A stretch of 64,000 nucleotides of DNA from Hydractinia symbiolongicarpus (GCF_029227915.1 NC_079880.1:33723501-33787500), one strand, 5' to 3'. Counted from the first letter of the stretch, positions 50,840 through 62,867 are shown. Notes: generated from the sequence alone by a model not told the origin. A program made the numbers and translations.

Positions 50840-52405
50840 GAAAATTTTCAGACGGAAAAACTGTTTCGTTTTTTTTTGTCTGAAGTCCAAAAGTTTTTTT
50901 GTCTGAAAATTTTGTTTTTTCTAATTTTTTTAAAAAAGTACCAGTGCATAAAAATTATATGGGGTAATCATAAAAGCAATAAAAACTGCTGGTTTTCAAC
51001 TTATTATTTTCGTTATTTTCACATTTGGCTGAGGCTCTATCTATAAAGTTGGATCCTGAAGACCGTTTTTTAAATCTTGATTAAATATATGTACACTTTA
51101 AATGCTTCTAGCCTTTTTTGTGTCATTTCCTGTAATCATTACTTTTGAAATTTGGTTAAAATTTGTTCAAAGGACTTACCCATACATTTCTTGACTTTAT
51201 AAATCTTTTGTGAAAATTTTTCTGCTGAAATAAAAAATTGTGTCCGAAATGTTTTCTGCCAAAGTTTTTCCGCCAAAAGTTTTAGTTTTTGAAGACAATT
51301 AATTCCGATATATATCACAGCCAAATCTCGGTATAGGTTACGGGAAATAGCAAAGCGCAGTTTCTTTGTTACATGGTTTCATTCATAAAGAATGAGCCAA
51401 TAACACAAATTTTTCGGATCTATGTACAGGTCTCTTTGGTGCAAGGAATGTACACATAAAATTTAGTACTTATACAGAAAAACCACTGTGTGTGTATGTT
51501 TATAAAAATAACCACGACGGTGTTTGAGGTAGCTCTTACAGGTAGCCAAGCTACGCTACATTTAGGATTAAACTAGCATTTATTGGGTATTACTAAGTAA
51601 AATGAGTCAAGTTAGAATATTAAACTTTTTCACTATAGCTAGCTATGAAAGAAATGCTGTGATTTTTAGCTGGTTCAAAAGTCAAAATTTAAGAGGAAAA
51701 TTACATCGTTTTTAGTCTTATATTACACATATTTGAGAACACCTGCAGAAAATTCTACTGTTCATCATGTTATCATGATTTCTTGATAAAAAAAACATCA
51801 GAAAAATTTTCATTAGGATTACTTTTGCATTATCTAACATTAAAAATTTTTTGATTTATAAATTTTTAAATTTCTTGCTGAGAAATTTCTTAGGTTTTAA
51901 ACCAATGTCTTACCCTATTTTCATATAAGCTATTAAATATATGTTTTTAGACCAGTTTGATAAGATGAACCCCTAAAAAATGTTCACTACTATCATAATT
52001 TCTGAGTTCATGAATTTAACCAGTTTTAGAGACACCGATAAACTGTTTTTGACAGCATATCAATTTTGACAACCTACATGTCCTGAAAAACTTAAAAAGT
52101 GATTCTCAGGATTATAATAAGTCAGACAGATATGTGTCCCAGGTTTAGGACCAAATTCCTTATCCAGCATAAAAAAAGTAGGAATGTGATTCTGAAGCAC
52201 AGTGTCAAATATTCAATCTAAATTTTTTGCCATATAAATACAAAGTTGTTAGAAAGTTATTTTTGTGTCCACCTGGATCTGCAACATGGTTACTTGCACT
52301 AATCGTTCAACCTGGTGTCACTCACAATTAATTTTTAAATATCCACAGGAACTTAGAAGTAACAATAGGCTTCATCATAAGTCCTGTGAATGTTGGTGTA
52401 TGAAT
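50840..52405. other. AT-rich intronic spacer
   Basis: Long TBL3 intron sequence. No gene or defined repeat recognised apart from T-runs and a loose resemblance to the 50-kb tandem unit near 52240-52320. Confidence 0.5.
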
Positions 52406-52410
52406 ATAAT

Positions 52411-53691
52411 GTGATGCTCTCTAGGAAAATTGACCACTTCTCTTTTCGTATTAAAAAATACGAAATACGGAAATTTCGTATTTTTAAAATTACGCAATTC
52501 TAGCTTCGCAGAGACGTTTTTTCGTCATTTTAGAATGAAATTACGAAATTTTTTAGTTTTTGCAGAGACGTTTTTTCGTCATTTTAGAACGAAATACGGC
52601 AACTTTGAAGCGTCGCAGGAACGTTTTTCGTCATTTTAAAATGAAATACGCCAACTTTAGAGCTTCACAGGAAAGTTTTCTCGTCATTTTAGAACGAAAT
52701 ACGGCAACTTAAAAGCTTCGCAGGGACGTTTTCTCTTCATTTTAGAAGGAAATACGGCAATTTTTAGCTTCGCAGAGACGTTTTTCGTCATTTTAGAACG
52801 AAATACGGCAACTTTGAAGCGTCGCAGGAACGTTTTTTCGTCATTTTAAAATGAAATACGGCAACTTTAAAGCTTCACAGGAAAGTTTTCTCAACATTTT
52901 AGAATGAAATACGGCAACTTTAGAGCTTCACAGGAAAGTATTCTCGTCATTTTAGAACGAAATACGGCAACTTAAAAGCTTCGCAGGGACGTTTTCTCTT
53001 CATTTTAGAAGGAAATACGGCAACTTTATAGCTTCGCAGAGACGTTTTCTTGTCATTTTAAAATGAAATACGCCAACTTTAAAACTTCATATGCACATTT
53101 TCTTGTCATTACGGTAACGATTATGATTGTGGCAACTTTTTAAAGAAAAGACAAGTTTATATTTCACAAGTTTAATAGGTTTTTAATTAGTTTATTTATT
53201 TCAAATTTCGTTTCAATAATGCGTCATGTACCTTTAGCATCGTCTTACTTTCGATATTTTGACAATCGAATCAAATCGTTTCAAGCTTTGTTTCGTGAAA
53301 AAAAATTAAAACATTTAATTCGTAATACGATTATGAGACGATGTAAAAAAAATAATGAAACGAATCCTATATAATAAAAATCGTATGAAAAGATCTCGGA
53401 GACGATCCCTTTTTTATGTTTTTGAATTTTAAATCTACAGCCTATTTTTAGAAATACATATTTTTTGATACGAATTTCGTATTTTCGAAAATACGAAATT
53501 CGTATTAAAAAATGTGCGTATTTTTAAATACGAATTCCGTATTTTTTGAAAATACGAAATACGGTTTTTAAAAAAATACGCGTATTTTTAAATACGCAAT
53601 TTGTATTTTTAAAAATACAAAATACAGAATTCTATTGTTTTAAAAATACAAATTAAAAATAGAAGCGGTCGATTTTCCTAGAGAGCATCAC
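52411..53691. mobile_element. GTGATGC-type terminal-inverted-repeat element with internal minisatellite
   Basis: GTGATGCTCTCTAGGAAAAT at the left is matched by its reverse complement at 53672-53691, and the match runs on imperfectly for about 15 bp more. TACGAAAT/ATTTCGTA palindromic words lie inside both ends. It carries no transposase. Confidence 0.7.
52480..53110 (+). repeat. ~65-bp minisatellite inside the TIR element
   Basis: Nine to ten units of ACGTTTTTTCGTCATTTTAG, then AACGAAATACGGCAACTTTG and an AGCTTCGCAG-like segment. Units differ by a few bases. Confidence 0.85.
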
Positions 53692-53716
53692 ATATATTAC
53701 ACCTTTGATGTTGTAT

Positions 53717-54189
53717 TGCTATAAGCACTCCACTGGATTTCTGACACATTATATGCAAGTGTGACACAGTTTACCTTGTAATAAGTCTTAACCTGGACTG
53801 AGACTTCAGGTCTTCCTGCTACAAGTGAATATCAGTTCTTGCTATAGTTTCCCAATTCATAATAGAAACCTGAAAATTTACTAAAATTTATTTAAGAAAA
53901 ATATGTTTCTGTTCGATAAAAGAAACCTGAACATTTGCAGAAATTTATTTATGAAAAATAGGTTTCTGTTTGTTGTGCCAACTAACATAAATATTATGCA
54001 TATCTAACTAGCTAATAAATTTTAGTAAATTTTCAGGTTTCTATTATGAATTGGGAAACTATAGCAAGAACTGATATTCACTTGTAGCAGGAAGACCTGA
54101 AGTCTCAGTCCAGGTTAAGACTTATTACAAGGTAAACTGTGTCACACTTGCATATAATGTGTCAGAAATCCAGTGGAGTGCTTATAGCA
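53717..54189. repeat. Perfect 176-bp inverted repeat with 121-bp spacer
   Basis: 53717-53892 is the reverse complement of 54014-54189; I found no mismatch on reading it through. The spacer contains a second partial copy of GAAACCTGAA..AAATTTATTTA. It would fold into a very long hairpin. Confidence 0.9.
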
Positions 54190-54239
54190 TGCTTGGAAGG
54201 TTCAAAATAGCTAGCTATCTTGATTTAAAATGACAGAAT

Positions 54240-55415
54240 CCTTTAAAAAATTTTTATGTAGCAACCTACATAAACAAAATGTATATAGCTACTTGTACTT
54301 TATAACTTAATTTTTCAATAAAAAATGTGCCCCTTGAGTGCTGGCATGGTACAAGGTAGCTCAAAATCACAAAATAAATATCCAGATGTGACCATCTCTC
54401 ATCATCAGACATCAGAAAGGGGTTTCTGTTCTTTAATTCTCATTTAATCATTCTCATTTAATTCTCAATCAAATTAAAAAAAAAATGTTTATTATTATTT
54501 TTATTAAAATATGTCTTCCTCTTCTTTCCCTTGCACTACTCCTCGTGACATTTCTTTGCATTGTCTTCAGTTCCAAGTCATGATTCCCTAGCTTTCTGAA
54601 TCCATGGCCAGAAAAAAATAACATTGACGCGGTCATTATTTCATCTCGATGATTTTTTTGCATCCTGCATCTTGAATCCCGCATCCCACATCCTGCATCC
54701 CGTGTCATGGTCAGCATCTCGCATCCCACTTTTCCGATATGCTGATAGTACAAAACTCGTTGGGGACAGCTTAGTTTTGTAGAACAGACTTAAGTCACCC
54801 TTGAAAGCTATCTCTACATCAGATTCATATTAAAAAAATTCAACGTCTTATGTTCAGCAAAAAATTAAATACGGCAATACGATTGCTATCTAATTTAGAA
54901 GGTGGAGTTTATCATGGTTGAGTTTTCCCTGCACTGTGATGGGATAATCTACACAAAATATAGTTGCTTTATTTTTATTTTCTGTGGATAACTAAGATGT
55001 GATTACCAAGGATTAAACGAGTATTAATCTTCAGGCCATAAAGAGTTATTTTTATTTATTGTGTCTTTTTTTTGGTTTTGTTGATTTTATTATTTTCATA
55101 AAAAGGTAATCATATATCTTATTTCAACTTGTGTTGTTCCTATTTAGATTTATACATGAACTGCATGTGACACAGTATTAAAAAAAAACACTTTCTTGTG
55201 TCAATAATAACTTCCCAGAAGCAAATAACGTTAAGTAAATGCAAAACATGCATATTGTGTGTGCAATATTAAACTATGTAAGACACCAATCCTTAAGTAG
55301 AACAACGACTCCAGCCTTTTGTTGTGATGTGTATGTGTGTTGTTTGTTGAAACTTAGACCTAGCTAAAATTGTTAACTGCAAATATGGTGTTTTAATGAT
55401 AAATTTGCGCATTTA
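54240..55415. other. AT-rich intronic spacer
   Basis: Nothing supported as a gene. A small CATCC(T/C)GCATC direct repeat lies near 54660-54725. Confidence 0.5.
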
Positions 55416-55416
55416 G

Positions 55417-55480
55417 GCAGCACATAAAACTTCAGTATTATGTATGGTGTTTGACAGTACATCAACATTACTTGCTACAG
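55417..55480 (+). CDS. TBL3: TBL3/UTP13 exon (AAHKTSVLCM...)
   Basis: 64 bp between ATTTAG and GTGAGT. It reads AAHKTSVLCMVFDSTSTLLA then TG, leaving one base over for the next exon. It is the second WD40 repeat of TBL3, with the His before the Ser/Thr-rich strand. Confidence 0.9.
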
Positions 55481-55992
55481 GTGAGTTTTATACTTTTATA
55501 AGGTTTTTTGTTTTGACTCTTAGTGGTTGTTTTCCAGGTTAGGGTCCTTTCATTTGGTACTTTTTTTCGTAACATGCACTAGTTAAATTCCTTGCACCTG
55601 TTGTTCCATTTTGTTGGTTGTTCCAGTGCAAAAATGTTAATTTATTGCATTTGGAAGATTTATAACTTAAGTTGACAGTCAATACTCAAGTGCATCTGTT
55701 TATCCAATTCTTTGAATTGAAACAAGTGGCAAAGATAATATTGAAGCTAAATGACTTTTTTTATTGTTAAAGTTGTATAAAGATTTCCATGAAGATGTTT
55801 ATATATATTTTTTTTGTAGTAGGGGGTATTTCTTTTTTTAATATGTATTTTTTTGTAAAGTTGTATTTTGTTAACCTCAAATAATGAGCTAATAATAATG
55901 CTGCAAATAAACAGCCAATTTAATTTTTTTTCGCCTTTTAGATATATTTGCCTGTTTTTAGTATGTCCTTTAAATTAGTCATTTTATTGTAG

Positions 55993-56077
55993 GCTCTAGT
56001 GATGCAACCATCAAAATTTATGATACAGCGAAACATTATTACACACATAGTTTTAAAGGTTCACAAGGAGCTATAAG
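55993..56077 (+). CDS. TBL3: TBL3/UTP13 exon (SSDATIKIYD...)
   Basis: 85 bp between TTGTAG and GTATGA; phase 1 in, phase 2 out. It reads GSSDATIKIYDTAKHYYTHS and continues FKGSQGAIR. The IKIYD is the WD-type blade end. Confidence 0.9.
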
Positions 56078-56237
56078 GTATGAACACTTTGTTTTAGTAG
56101 CCTTCTACTTAAATAAAAACTTCATTCATTCAAAAAGGTTTACGTCACATTTTGCATAACCCAAATTTCAGTTTTTGTAAAGTGTAGTTTTCATCCTTTA
56201 CACAGATTTATTTTTTTACGTTTTTTACTTTTACGTT

Positions 56238-56685
56238 AGTGTTATGTTGTACGGTAGTGAGACATGGGCAGTGAAGCAGGAAGATCTTGACCGTTTAGAA
56301 AGGAATGATATGAGAATGGTTAGGTGGATGTGTAATGCCAGTCTGAGAGACAGAAAGAGTTCAGATGAGCTAAGAAGCAGGCTAAGTCTCCGTAGAATTA
56401 AAGTTGTTATCCAGATAAGAAGATTGAATTGGCTGGGGCACTTGGAAAGAATGGAGGAGGATAATTGGGTAAGAAAGTGTAGAGACTTGATAGTTCCTGG
56501 GGCAAAGCCCAGAGGCAGACCGAGAAAGACTTGGCAGGAGGTTATAAGGACAGACTTGATAGAGAGGAAGTTGAGTTTAGATCTAACACAGTCTAGATCA
56601 GATTGGAAGAGGGTCATTAATATACCCCGTCCAACCCATGCTAGCATGGAAAACGGTTGTTAAGCCGAGAATGATGATGATGACG
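56238..56685 (+). pseudogene. LINE copy 3, 5'-truncated C-terminal end
   Basis: Encodes the last 139 residues of the same LINE as copies 1 and 2 (LYGSETWAVK ... RPTHASMENGC) with an intact stop, followed by a GAT-repeat tail. A young 5'-truncated insertion in the TBL3 intron downstream of exon 55993-56077. Confidence 0.88.
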
Positions 56686-56689
56686 TTAC

Positions 56690-59600
56690 AATGCACATGC
56701 CCTCGTCACGTAACATTGAAATTTCTTAGTGATCTAACTGAATGATGTCATCTCACAGTGATATATTTTAACTAACTCGTGTAAACTATTATAGGACACA
56801 AAATCTTTTTACCACCACTGTCATTGCATATTGCCCAATATCAAAATGTGTAAAACTTTAATTTGTGTCTTTAAAATTTTAAAATTTTACAGGCATAAAA
56901 ATTATGGTCCATTATTTTAATACTCTTTTTGGGCAATGTGTGGCTCCATGAACCTGTTTTCCCATTTTTTGGTAGTTTTGGTAGAGAAAATGTTAACTTT
57001 AGTTGCACCACTCTTAGAGCAGAGTGCACTTGCTGCATCATAAAGACTTATTAATTGCAGTGTTTGTATGAATAGCTAGCTATTTTTTACATGTAATGAA
57101 CCTCTTCTTGGTGTATTTCTATTTTAAAGAAATGCTAACAGCTATCATCAACTCACTAACTCACTAAAAAAATCAACAAACTTTTCAGTTTTTCCTGCAA
57201 CGAAAGTTTTCTGTGAATCTACGATGGCATTCAGCTTTTGTTATTGTGAATGCTGTCAAGGCACACCCTGACAACAGCAAAATTTTGTCATGGTGGTTTT
57301 TAGATTGCACAAAAATATAAATACTAGTATGTTCATGGCTGGGAATTTCAACCTATGCATGATAATGTTGTAAGTAGAGTCGTTAATAAACTTTGTAACT
57401 ACTTGTGGAACAAAAAAATTAAATTACGGAAAGTTGAATTACAGCTTATGATGACAACACTGATGAAAGCATTACTTATAATGATACTCTGTTGTAGTCA
57501 AAAAAACTTAATTTTTAATTATTTTATTTTTCTCCAAAAGACAACCATACCAGCATTTTCTAAATCCTAGTGATCATACTTTTCCTAACAAATGTGATGA
57601 TCATTCACCCCGGTGGTGGTAAACACATATTTGTGATTATTTAATTTACCACAAGTTGTTATAAACTGTTTCTAATATTGTAGTTGAAGCGCAAAAGATG
57701 TAGTTGTTTTTTGTTTTAGCCTTGCTGTAGGTGGCAACTGAACTATGCTCTAGAGAAAAACAATTCTTTTTAGTTCGTGTTTGGCTTCTTTTTCAATTTT
57801 GACGTTGTGATTTTTGTTTTATCGTCGAACTTACCCTAACATTTTTTTGGCTAGTGTGACTAGTCTCTTCGATAAATTTAATTTATTCATCTTCTGTTTG
57901 TTGAATCTTGTTACTTAACCTGGTTGCCCTGGTAGGTTAGTAATTCCATGCTAACTCCAATATTTTTAAAACTTCTATAAAACTTAAACTTTATGTCTAC
58001 ATATAAGCTATTTTTGTTTTTCATGTTTGGTCCTTAAGTATTTCATTATGTTGTTTGTTAACTTTTAACATTTTGAAATGCGCTCTTCAACATAGATGTA
58101 TTAGGGTCACTATAAATGCTATTGTTGCTCTTGAAAAAAATGTTCCTAAGGGGGCTGATTATAGTCATCCGGAATTTTAGATCATGCAGCTTAAATGAGA
58201 ACCTTTTTTTATTACTTTTGACCTGCCTACTAAAATGTGGTCCCTGTTGTGTTACCTATCGCGTCCATTGTTCAAAAATGTCTCGTTTTTTTGCATTGAA
58301 TAAGCTTGTTTGTAATTACATGTGGATTAAAAACATAATATTGTTTGCAACAAATTTAATCGTAATCGTTTTTGATTTTTTCTTTTAAAGAATTGTTTTA
58401 ATGTACCAAACAAGCAGAAAATTTAGAACTAGAGCTTAAATAGCTTAAAATTCGTTTGTGGAGAGGAAGGGCAAGTTGTGGAGATATGGTGTATAACTTT
58501 TCGCGAAATTTTATTCCCATTTAAAAAAGGCTAATGTGAATCCAAACTATGTCATTAAGGGACATCAAGACAAATATAATAACACAAATTCTATAACTAA
58601 AAAGTTTTCAGGTCACATAAAAAAGTCCCTTCCACACCCAGGTATTTCAACTTTTAAATAAGAAAAATGGAATTCAGGAACCTCTGGGCAAAAATCAATT
58701 GTTAAATGTGTGAGGAACATGGATGCTCAGCCCAAAGACCAGCTGTCGTGAACTTTTAGTTGAAAATCACACAATAGTATGATTCAATATTACAGTTTAT
58801 TAACTGAAAGCTATTTTCAACTGGTTAATACAGGAAATTCGCAGTGCTGATTATAACTTTTAACCTAATAGCAACTATAATGGTAGCTATAAATTTAAAC
58901 AAAAAACATTGCCTGAGAATCGTTAAAGCATATAGCTACATACAAAACTTAACATTGTACTTTAATAAATATTTTTTAAAAAAAAAGCTTTTTTTAAAGC
59001 TACAAAAAACAACAATATGATCGATTCAAGTATTATTGACAAAGAATTTAACAGGTCACAGACTAGCAGACTAAAACAACTTACACAGCTTGGAATGGGC
59101 AATTAACCCAATGCCACTCGTCCCTTGGAAGAAGGTGAAGTTAAAAAACCTTAAGTCAAATAATTCAGCATTGGAGATGTTAAGACACTTCAACAAACTT
59201 TATGGTGGATTGTTACAACATACTTTGGTTATCGTGCCTGGGATGAATCAAGAAAGGTAAAAAAAGTCCAGTAAAAAAATAAGTTTTATTATATTAACTA
59301 ATTTAAAGAATATCTGCATCTTTTAAAACATAATATATTAATACGCTCATATGAGTTGTTTTCTTTTTTCATTTTCCTTGTGAAGCATCACCTTTGAATC
59401 GCCATTTTGTCTGAATAATTCCGCATGAATGAGAGGCTAAACACACATGTTTTTTCTGACGTTGAACAGTGGTGAGAAAATCAAAACAAACCGCGCTCCG
59501 GTAAAGTATAGACCAAAACAAAATATCTTATTGACTTATTTTATTTACGTTTATCTTTTAAGTCAGTTAATACCCCCGTGTAGCATATATTGGAAAATGT

Positions 59601-59780
59601 GTTATAAATAATTTAACAGGTTTCACAGGTTCTGTTATTATTTGCTAAAAGCTCTTTGCTGAAGAAAAAACTTGAAGATCAAAATGTAAAAGAGGCCGCT
59701 TCAGCGCGACATTACGCAATTTCCCCTCGAAAGCAAACTAAAGAACATTTTTTTTCTTTTTGTAAATTAAGTCTCAACGT
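56690..59780. other. Intronic spacer
   Basis: AT-rich TBL3 intron. ORFs at 57355 and 58116 have no domain pattern. A stretch near 59170-59255 could be an exon by composition but is unsupported. Confidence 0.5.
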
Positions 59781-59806
59781 AGAAACATCAAAAATGTGCT
59801 GTTAGT

Positions 59807-59878
59807 ATGGCATGCTGTTCGGCATGCGGTTGTAAAAACAACATTAAGTCAAGCAAAGATAAAAGTCAATCTAAAGAC
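59807..59878 (+). CDS. Cysteine-rich small protein gene, exon 1 (24 codons)
   Basis: ATG followed by a dense cysteine cluster, MACCSACGC, and a Lys/Ser-rich stretch to KD, ending at a GTAAGC donor in phase 0. The Cys-Cys...Cys-x-Cys start resembles metallothionein-like or other metal-binding small proteins. With exon 2 it predicts a 99-residue basic protein with a second Cys pair near its C-terminus. It is nested within the intron between TBL3 exons 55993 and 62631, on the same strand. The gene model is inferred from splice signals and frame. Confidence 0.5.
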
Positions 59879-60013
59879 GTAAGCAAATTCGTTTTTAGGA
59901 ATACTACTCTTGAAAATATTAAATTGTTCTTAATTCATCTTATTTTGCTATTGGTATTGTCAAAGCCTTAAATGTTCTTATCATCTTTGTTTCCACTCTT
60001 TTTATTACTTCGA

Positions 60014-60135
60014 TCGATTGTTATTAGTTGGTGAAGTCAGCCTTGGTTGAAGATTCTGAACAATTATCTTTAATCAATCGTTGTTAGTTGGTGAAGTCAG
60101 CCTTGGTTGAAGATTCTAAACAATTATCTTTAATC
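60014..60135 (+). repeat. 60-bp tandem duplication across a splice acceptor
   Basis: TTAGTTGGTGAAGTCAGCCT and following bases occur at an exact 60-bp spacing, each with its own AG acceptor. Only the downstream copy keeps the long frame. Confidence 0.8.
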
Positions 60136-60315
60136 GATAATGAAGTTGAATTTGAAGTTGAATCCAAATTATCAATTGCAATACAGGCCGTACCAAAACA
60201 CAAACAAGTGCAACACAACATAAAGATACGTCAGTACGAAGTACATGTACACAAACGTCGTGTTTCGCAGCAGATGTGCAAATGCAAACACAAGCGCAAA
60301 CGCAAACCCAAGTAG
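60088..60315 (+). CDS. Cysteine-rich small protein gene, exon 2 (75 codons)
   Basis: After a TTGTTAG acceptor the frame continues in phase 0: an acidic middle (VEDSKQLSLIDNEVEFEVES), a charged section and a basic C-terminus with CKCK and KRKRKPK, which could act as a nuclear signal or nucleic-acid-binding tail. It ends at TAG 60313-60315. A near-identical 60-bp upstream copy (60028-60087) offers a second acceptor at 60027 that would stop after 19 codons. Confidence 0.5.
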   Translation: MVKSALVEDSKQLSLIDNEVEFEVESKLSIAIQAVPKHKQVQHNIKIRQYEVHVHKRRVSQQMCKCKHKRKRKPK

Positions 60316-60418
60316 CTGTTGTATATACGGCTGTCCATAACACACCTTCAACAACACAATGTGTGATGCATTCCTGATCTTAAAAGAATTATCATGAAGT
60401 TACAAAAAAATATATAAG

Positions 60419-60424
60419 AATAAA
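60419..60424 (+). promoter_or_regulatory. AATAAA polyadenylation signal
   Basis: AATAAA lies 104 bp past the stop of the cysteine-rich gene, a normal 3' UTR distance. It supports the gene model weakly, since AATAAA is common in AT-rich DNA. Confidence 0.4.
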
Positions 60425-60439
60425 TCGCTACCATTAAGA

Positions 60440-60640
60440 TTACACAGCAAACACACTCTTTCTCTGTCGGCACCCTCTCACATTTACCACAACGACACCA
60501 ACAGTAACAGGCTTACACAATCTAGAATTTTGCTGAGGATCAAAGTCTACCTGATCATCACAAACATCATTATAAATCTGCCTAGGCTGTAAAGCTATTT
60601 CGGAATCTGATCTTTCTGGTTCATACTGAAAACCTAGTAC
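60440..60640 (-). pseudogene. P2X7 C-terminal-domain-like zinc-binding fragment
   Basis: On the minus strand one frame reads a FQYEPERSDSE...QPRQIYNDV segment. A shifted frame then reads CWCRCGKC...PTEKECVCC. The WC-x-CG-x-C...M/V-P...EC-x-CC pattern is that of the P2X7 C-terminal cysteine domain, common as a lone domain in cnidarian genes and elements. It is broken by a frameshift near 60510. Confidence 0.5.
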
Positions 60641-61485
60641 CCTAAATGTTTTTACAACAAAGACATATTAATAATCGTATTTCATAATTTGTAGAGAGAG
60701 ATTAAAATTTAATGTTTTTTTAAATAAGTTTCTAAACAGTTAACTTCTAGGGCGTTTCATATTTTGTACTGTATACACTACACACTTTCGCTACATAGTC
60801 TGCTTTTCACCACTGTTCTACGTCACATGCATAATTACACATATTAAATTTTTAACCCAGGACGTTTTGCGCCATTTGCAGCAACAAGACGAAGCAATGC
60901 TTTAACAACAACAACGATAAAAAAGTTTGTTTACATGTGTTATTATGTGAATAATTTTTAAAAAAAAGGTATTTTCTATGTGATAGTTTTAAATTACAAA
61001 TAATATCTTAAAATCATTTTTCACCGGACGGTTTCTTTAAGCAATGATGTGTTGGAAATGCTTCTCCATGCGTCTGGTGATAACAACCTTATCTACCAGG
61101 TTGATATTCTAATGTCATTGAAATGTTTATGTATAAATGCGATCTAAACCAGGAAACGAAATTTGAATGGTCACAAATATCCTGCTAATTAAAATTTTGA
61201 ATTTGACTTTAAAAATAAAATTTGAAGATGTCATTTGCAGTGATGTTATGTTGTTAAATTTTGACCTAAGCTGGCAGTGGTGAACACATATTCTCCGAAC
61301 CATCTTAAGGAATTACATTTTTTAAAACACATAAATATTTGAAAAAACCATTTTCACTGGCTCTTTAGTTTTGTTGTGAAACGTAACAACCAACTTGAAA
61401 AAAATCGCTCTTTTCCAGCAAAATGACGATGACAAAATCTTTCATTCATGTTTTTTGTTTGGTTGTGGAATCTGACCTTAATGTC

Positions 61486-61838
<353 letters not shown>

Positions 61839-61899
61839 CACAAATTGTAGCTATAGGAATAACCAACAAGATAAATGACTACATCAAGAATTAAGTAAA

Positions 61900-61949
61900 A
61901 AGATTTTATTATTTAAAATTTTCGTCAGTTCATCGACTGACTTCTTCAG
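61900..61949 (-). ncRNA. Hammerhead-like motif in Penelope tail 2
   Basis: On the minus strand CTGAAGA, stem GTCAGT/ACTGAC with loop CGATGA, then GAAA and an ATTTTA/TAAAAT stem ending in ATC. One extra A at the third stem and no clear stem I make activity unlikely, but the core order matches a hammerhead. Confidence 0.4.
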
Positions 61950-62352
61950 TATCGCTTACAATACAGTATTAACAATTAAAATATCTTATATAGTGATAAA
62001 AATAAATTATATACAATTAAATACACAAGGGTTTAAAACTGGTTTCCATCACCATCATCCTACTATCAACTTAACACATGGTTTCTACAACTTGCATTTT
62101 TCTGTTCTTTTAGTTCTATTCCAGTCATGAGAACCATTAAGTCCCTGATGTTGTGTGACGAGTGTCCCTATCCAGAATTTTTCTTTATCTAATAGCAAAC
62201 TATCAATTTGCCTGTTTGTTAAATTCTCTCCATTGTTCACAACATCAACTATAATAAACCCAATATTTTGCACGGAGGCATTAGGGCATTCATCAATAAA
62301 ATGTTTCACAACTTTGCAAGATGGTATCTTCTTTTTAATGTGGGATTTGTAA
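61900..62352 (-). pseudogene. Penelope-like element 3' end
   Basis: The minus-strand ORF (62309-62085) ends with EKFWIGTLVTQHQGLNGSHD then WNR, the typical end of a Penelope-like GIY-YIG domain. It then has a ~150-bp 3' region and a tail with CTGAAGA...GAAA. It is sharply 5'-truncated at 62352, exactly where the palindrome begins. Confidence 0.75.
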
Positions 62353-62439
62353 TTTTTTGCTAATCTTATATATCAATTCCTTGAGTGATTATGGCTGCCA
62401 TAATCACTCAAGGAATTGATATATAAGATTAGCAAAAAA
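62353..62439. repeat. 87-bp near-perfect palindrome
   Basis: 43 bp (62353-62395) are followed by one base (T, 62396) and the exact reverse complement (62397-62439). The left arm is continuous with the Penelope fragment. Confidence 0.92.
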
Positions 62440-62630
62440 GATAAAACTGAAGGATATTAGGCAATAGCCAATTTTTAAAATAGATAATTATCTTTGTTCG
62501 TGTGACACAAACTAATATTCTCTATTCACTTTTGTGTTGCTTCTAGATTAATTTATCATTTAGCTTGGGTCTAACAAAGTTGGCGTTTAAAGGTGTCATA
62601 GTAGGCTCGTTCTTTATTTGTTTTATATAG

Positions 62631-62723
62631 TTTGCTGAAATTTCACCCAAACCAAGAAAAATTAGTTTTGTTTTCGTCATCAACAGAAGGTAAAATCCGA
62701 ATGTGGGATTTAACATCCAACAG
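62631..62723 (+). CDS. TBL3: TBL3/UTP13 exon (FHPNQEKLVL...)
   Basis: 93 bp between TATATAG and GTATGT; the first base completes the codon begun at 56077. It reads SLLKFHPNQEKLVLFSSSTE then GKIRMWDLTSNR, the third WD40 repeat with a clear WD-type end. About 6.5 kb of intron precedes it. The rest of the gene lies beyond the window. Confidence 0.92.
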
Positions 62724-62867
62724 GTATGTAAGCATTATAATTACTTGACTCCATTTTTTAGGAATACAGTACCACTTAAATACTTATGTTCAGATATGAT
62801 AAAGAAATCCCGTTTTTTACAATGTTTTTTATATAAAAGTATATATTTTCTGAAAGCTAGATAAATC

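Noticed and set aside
59160-59255. Possible exon (LYGGLLQHTLVIVPGMNQER before a GTAAAA donor)
   Set aside because: No match to TBL3 order, no convincing acceptor and no recognised domain. Left as unsupported.
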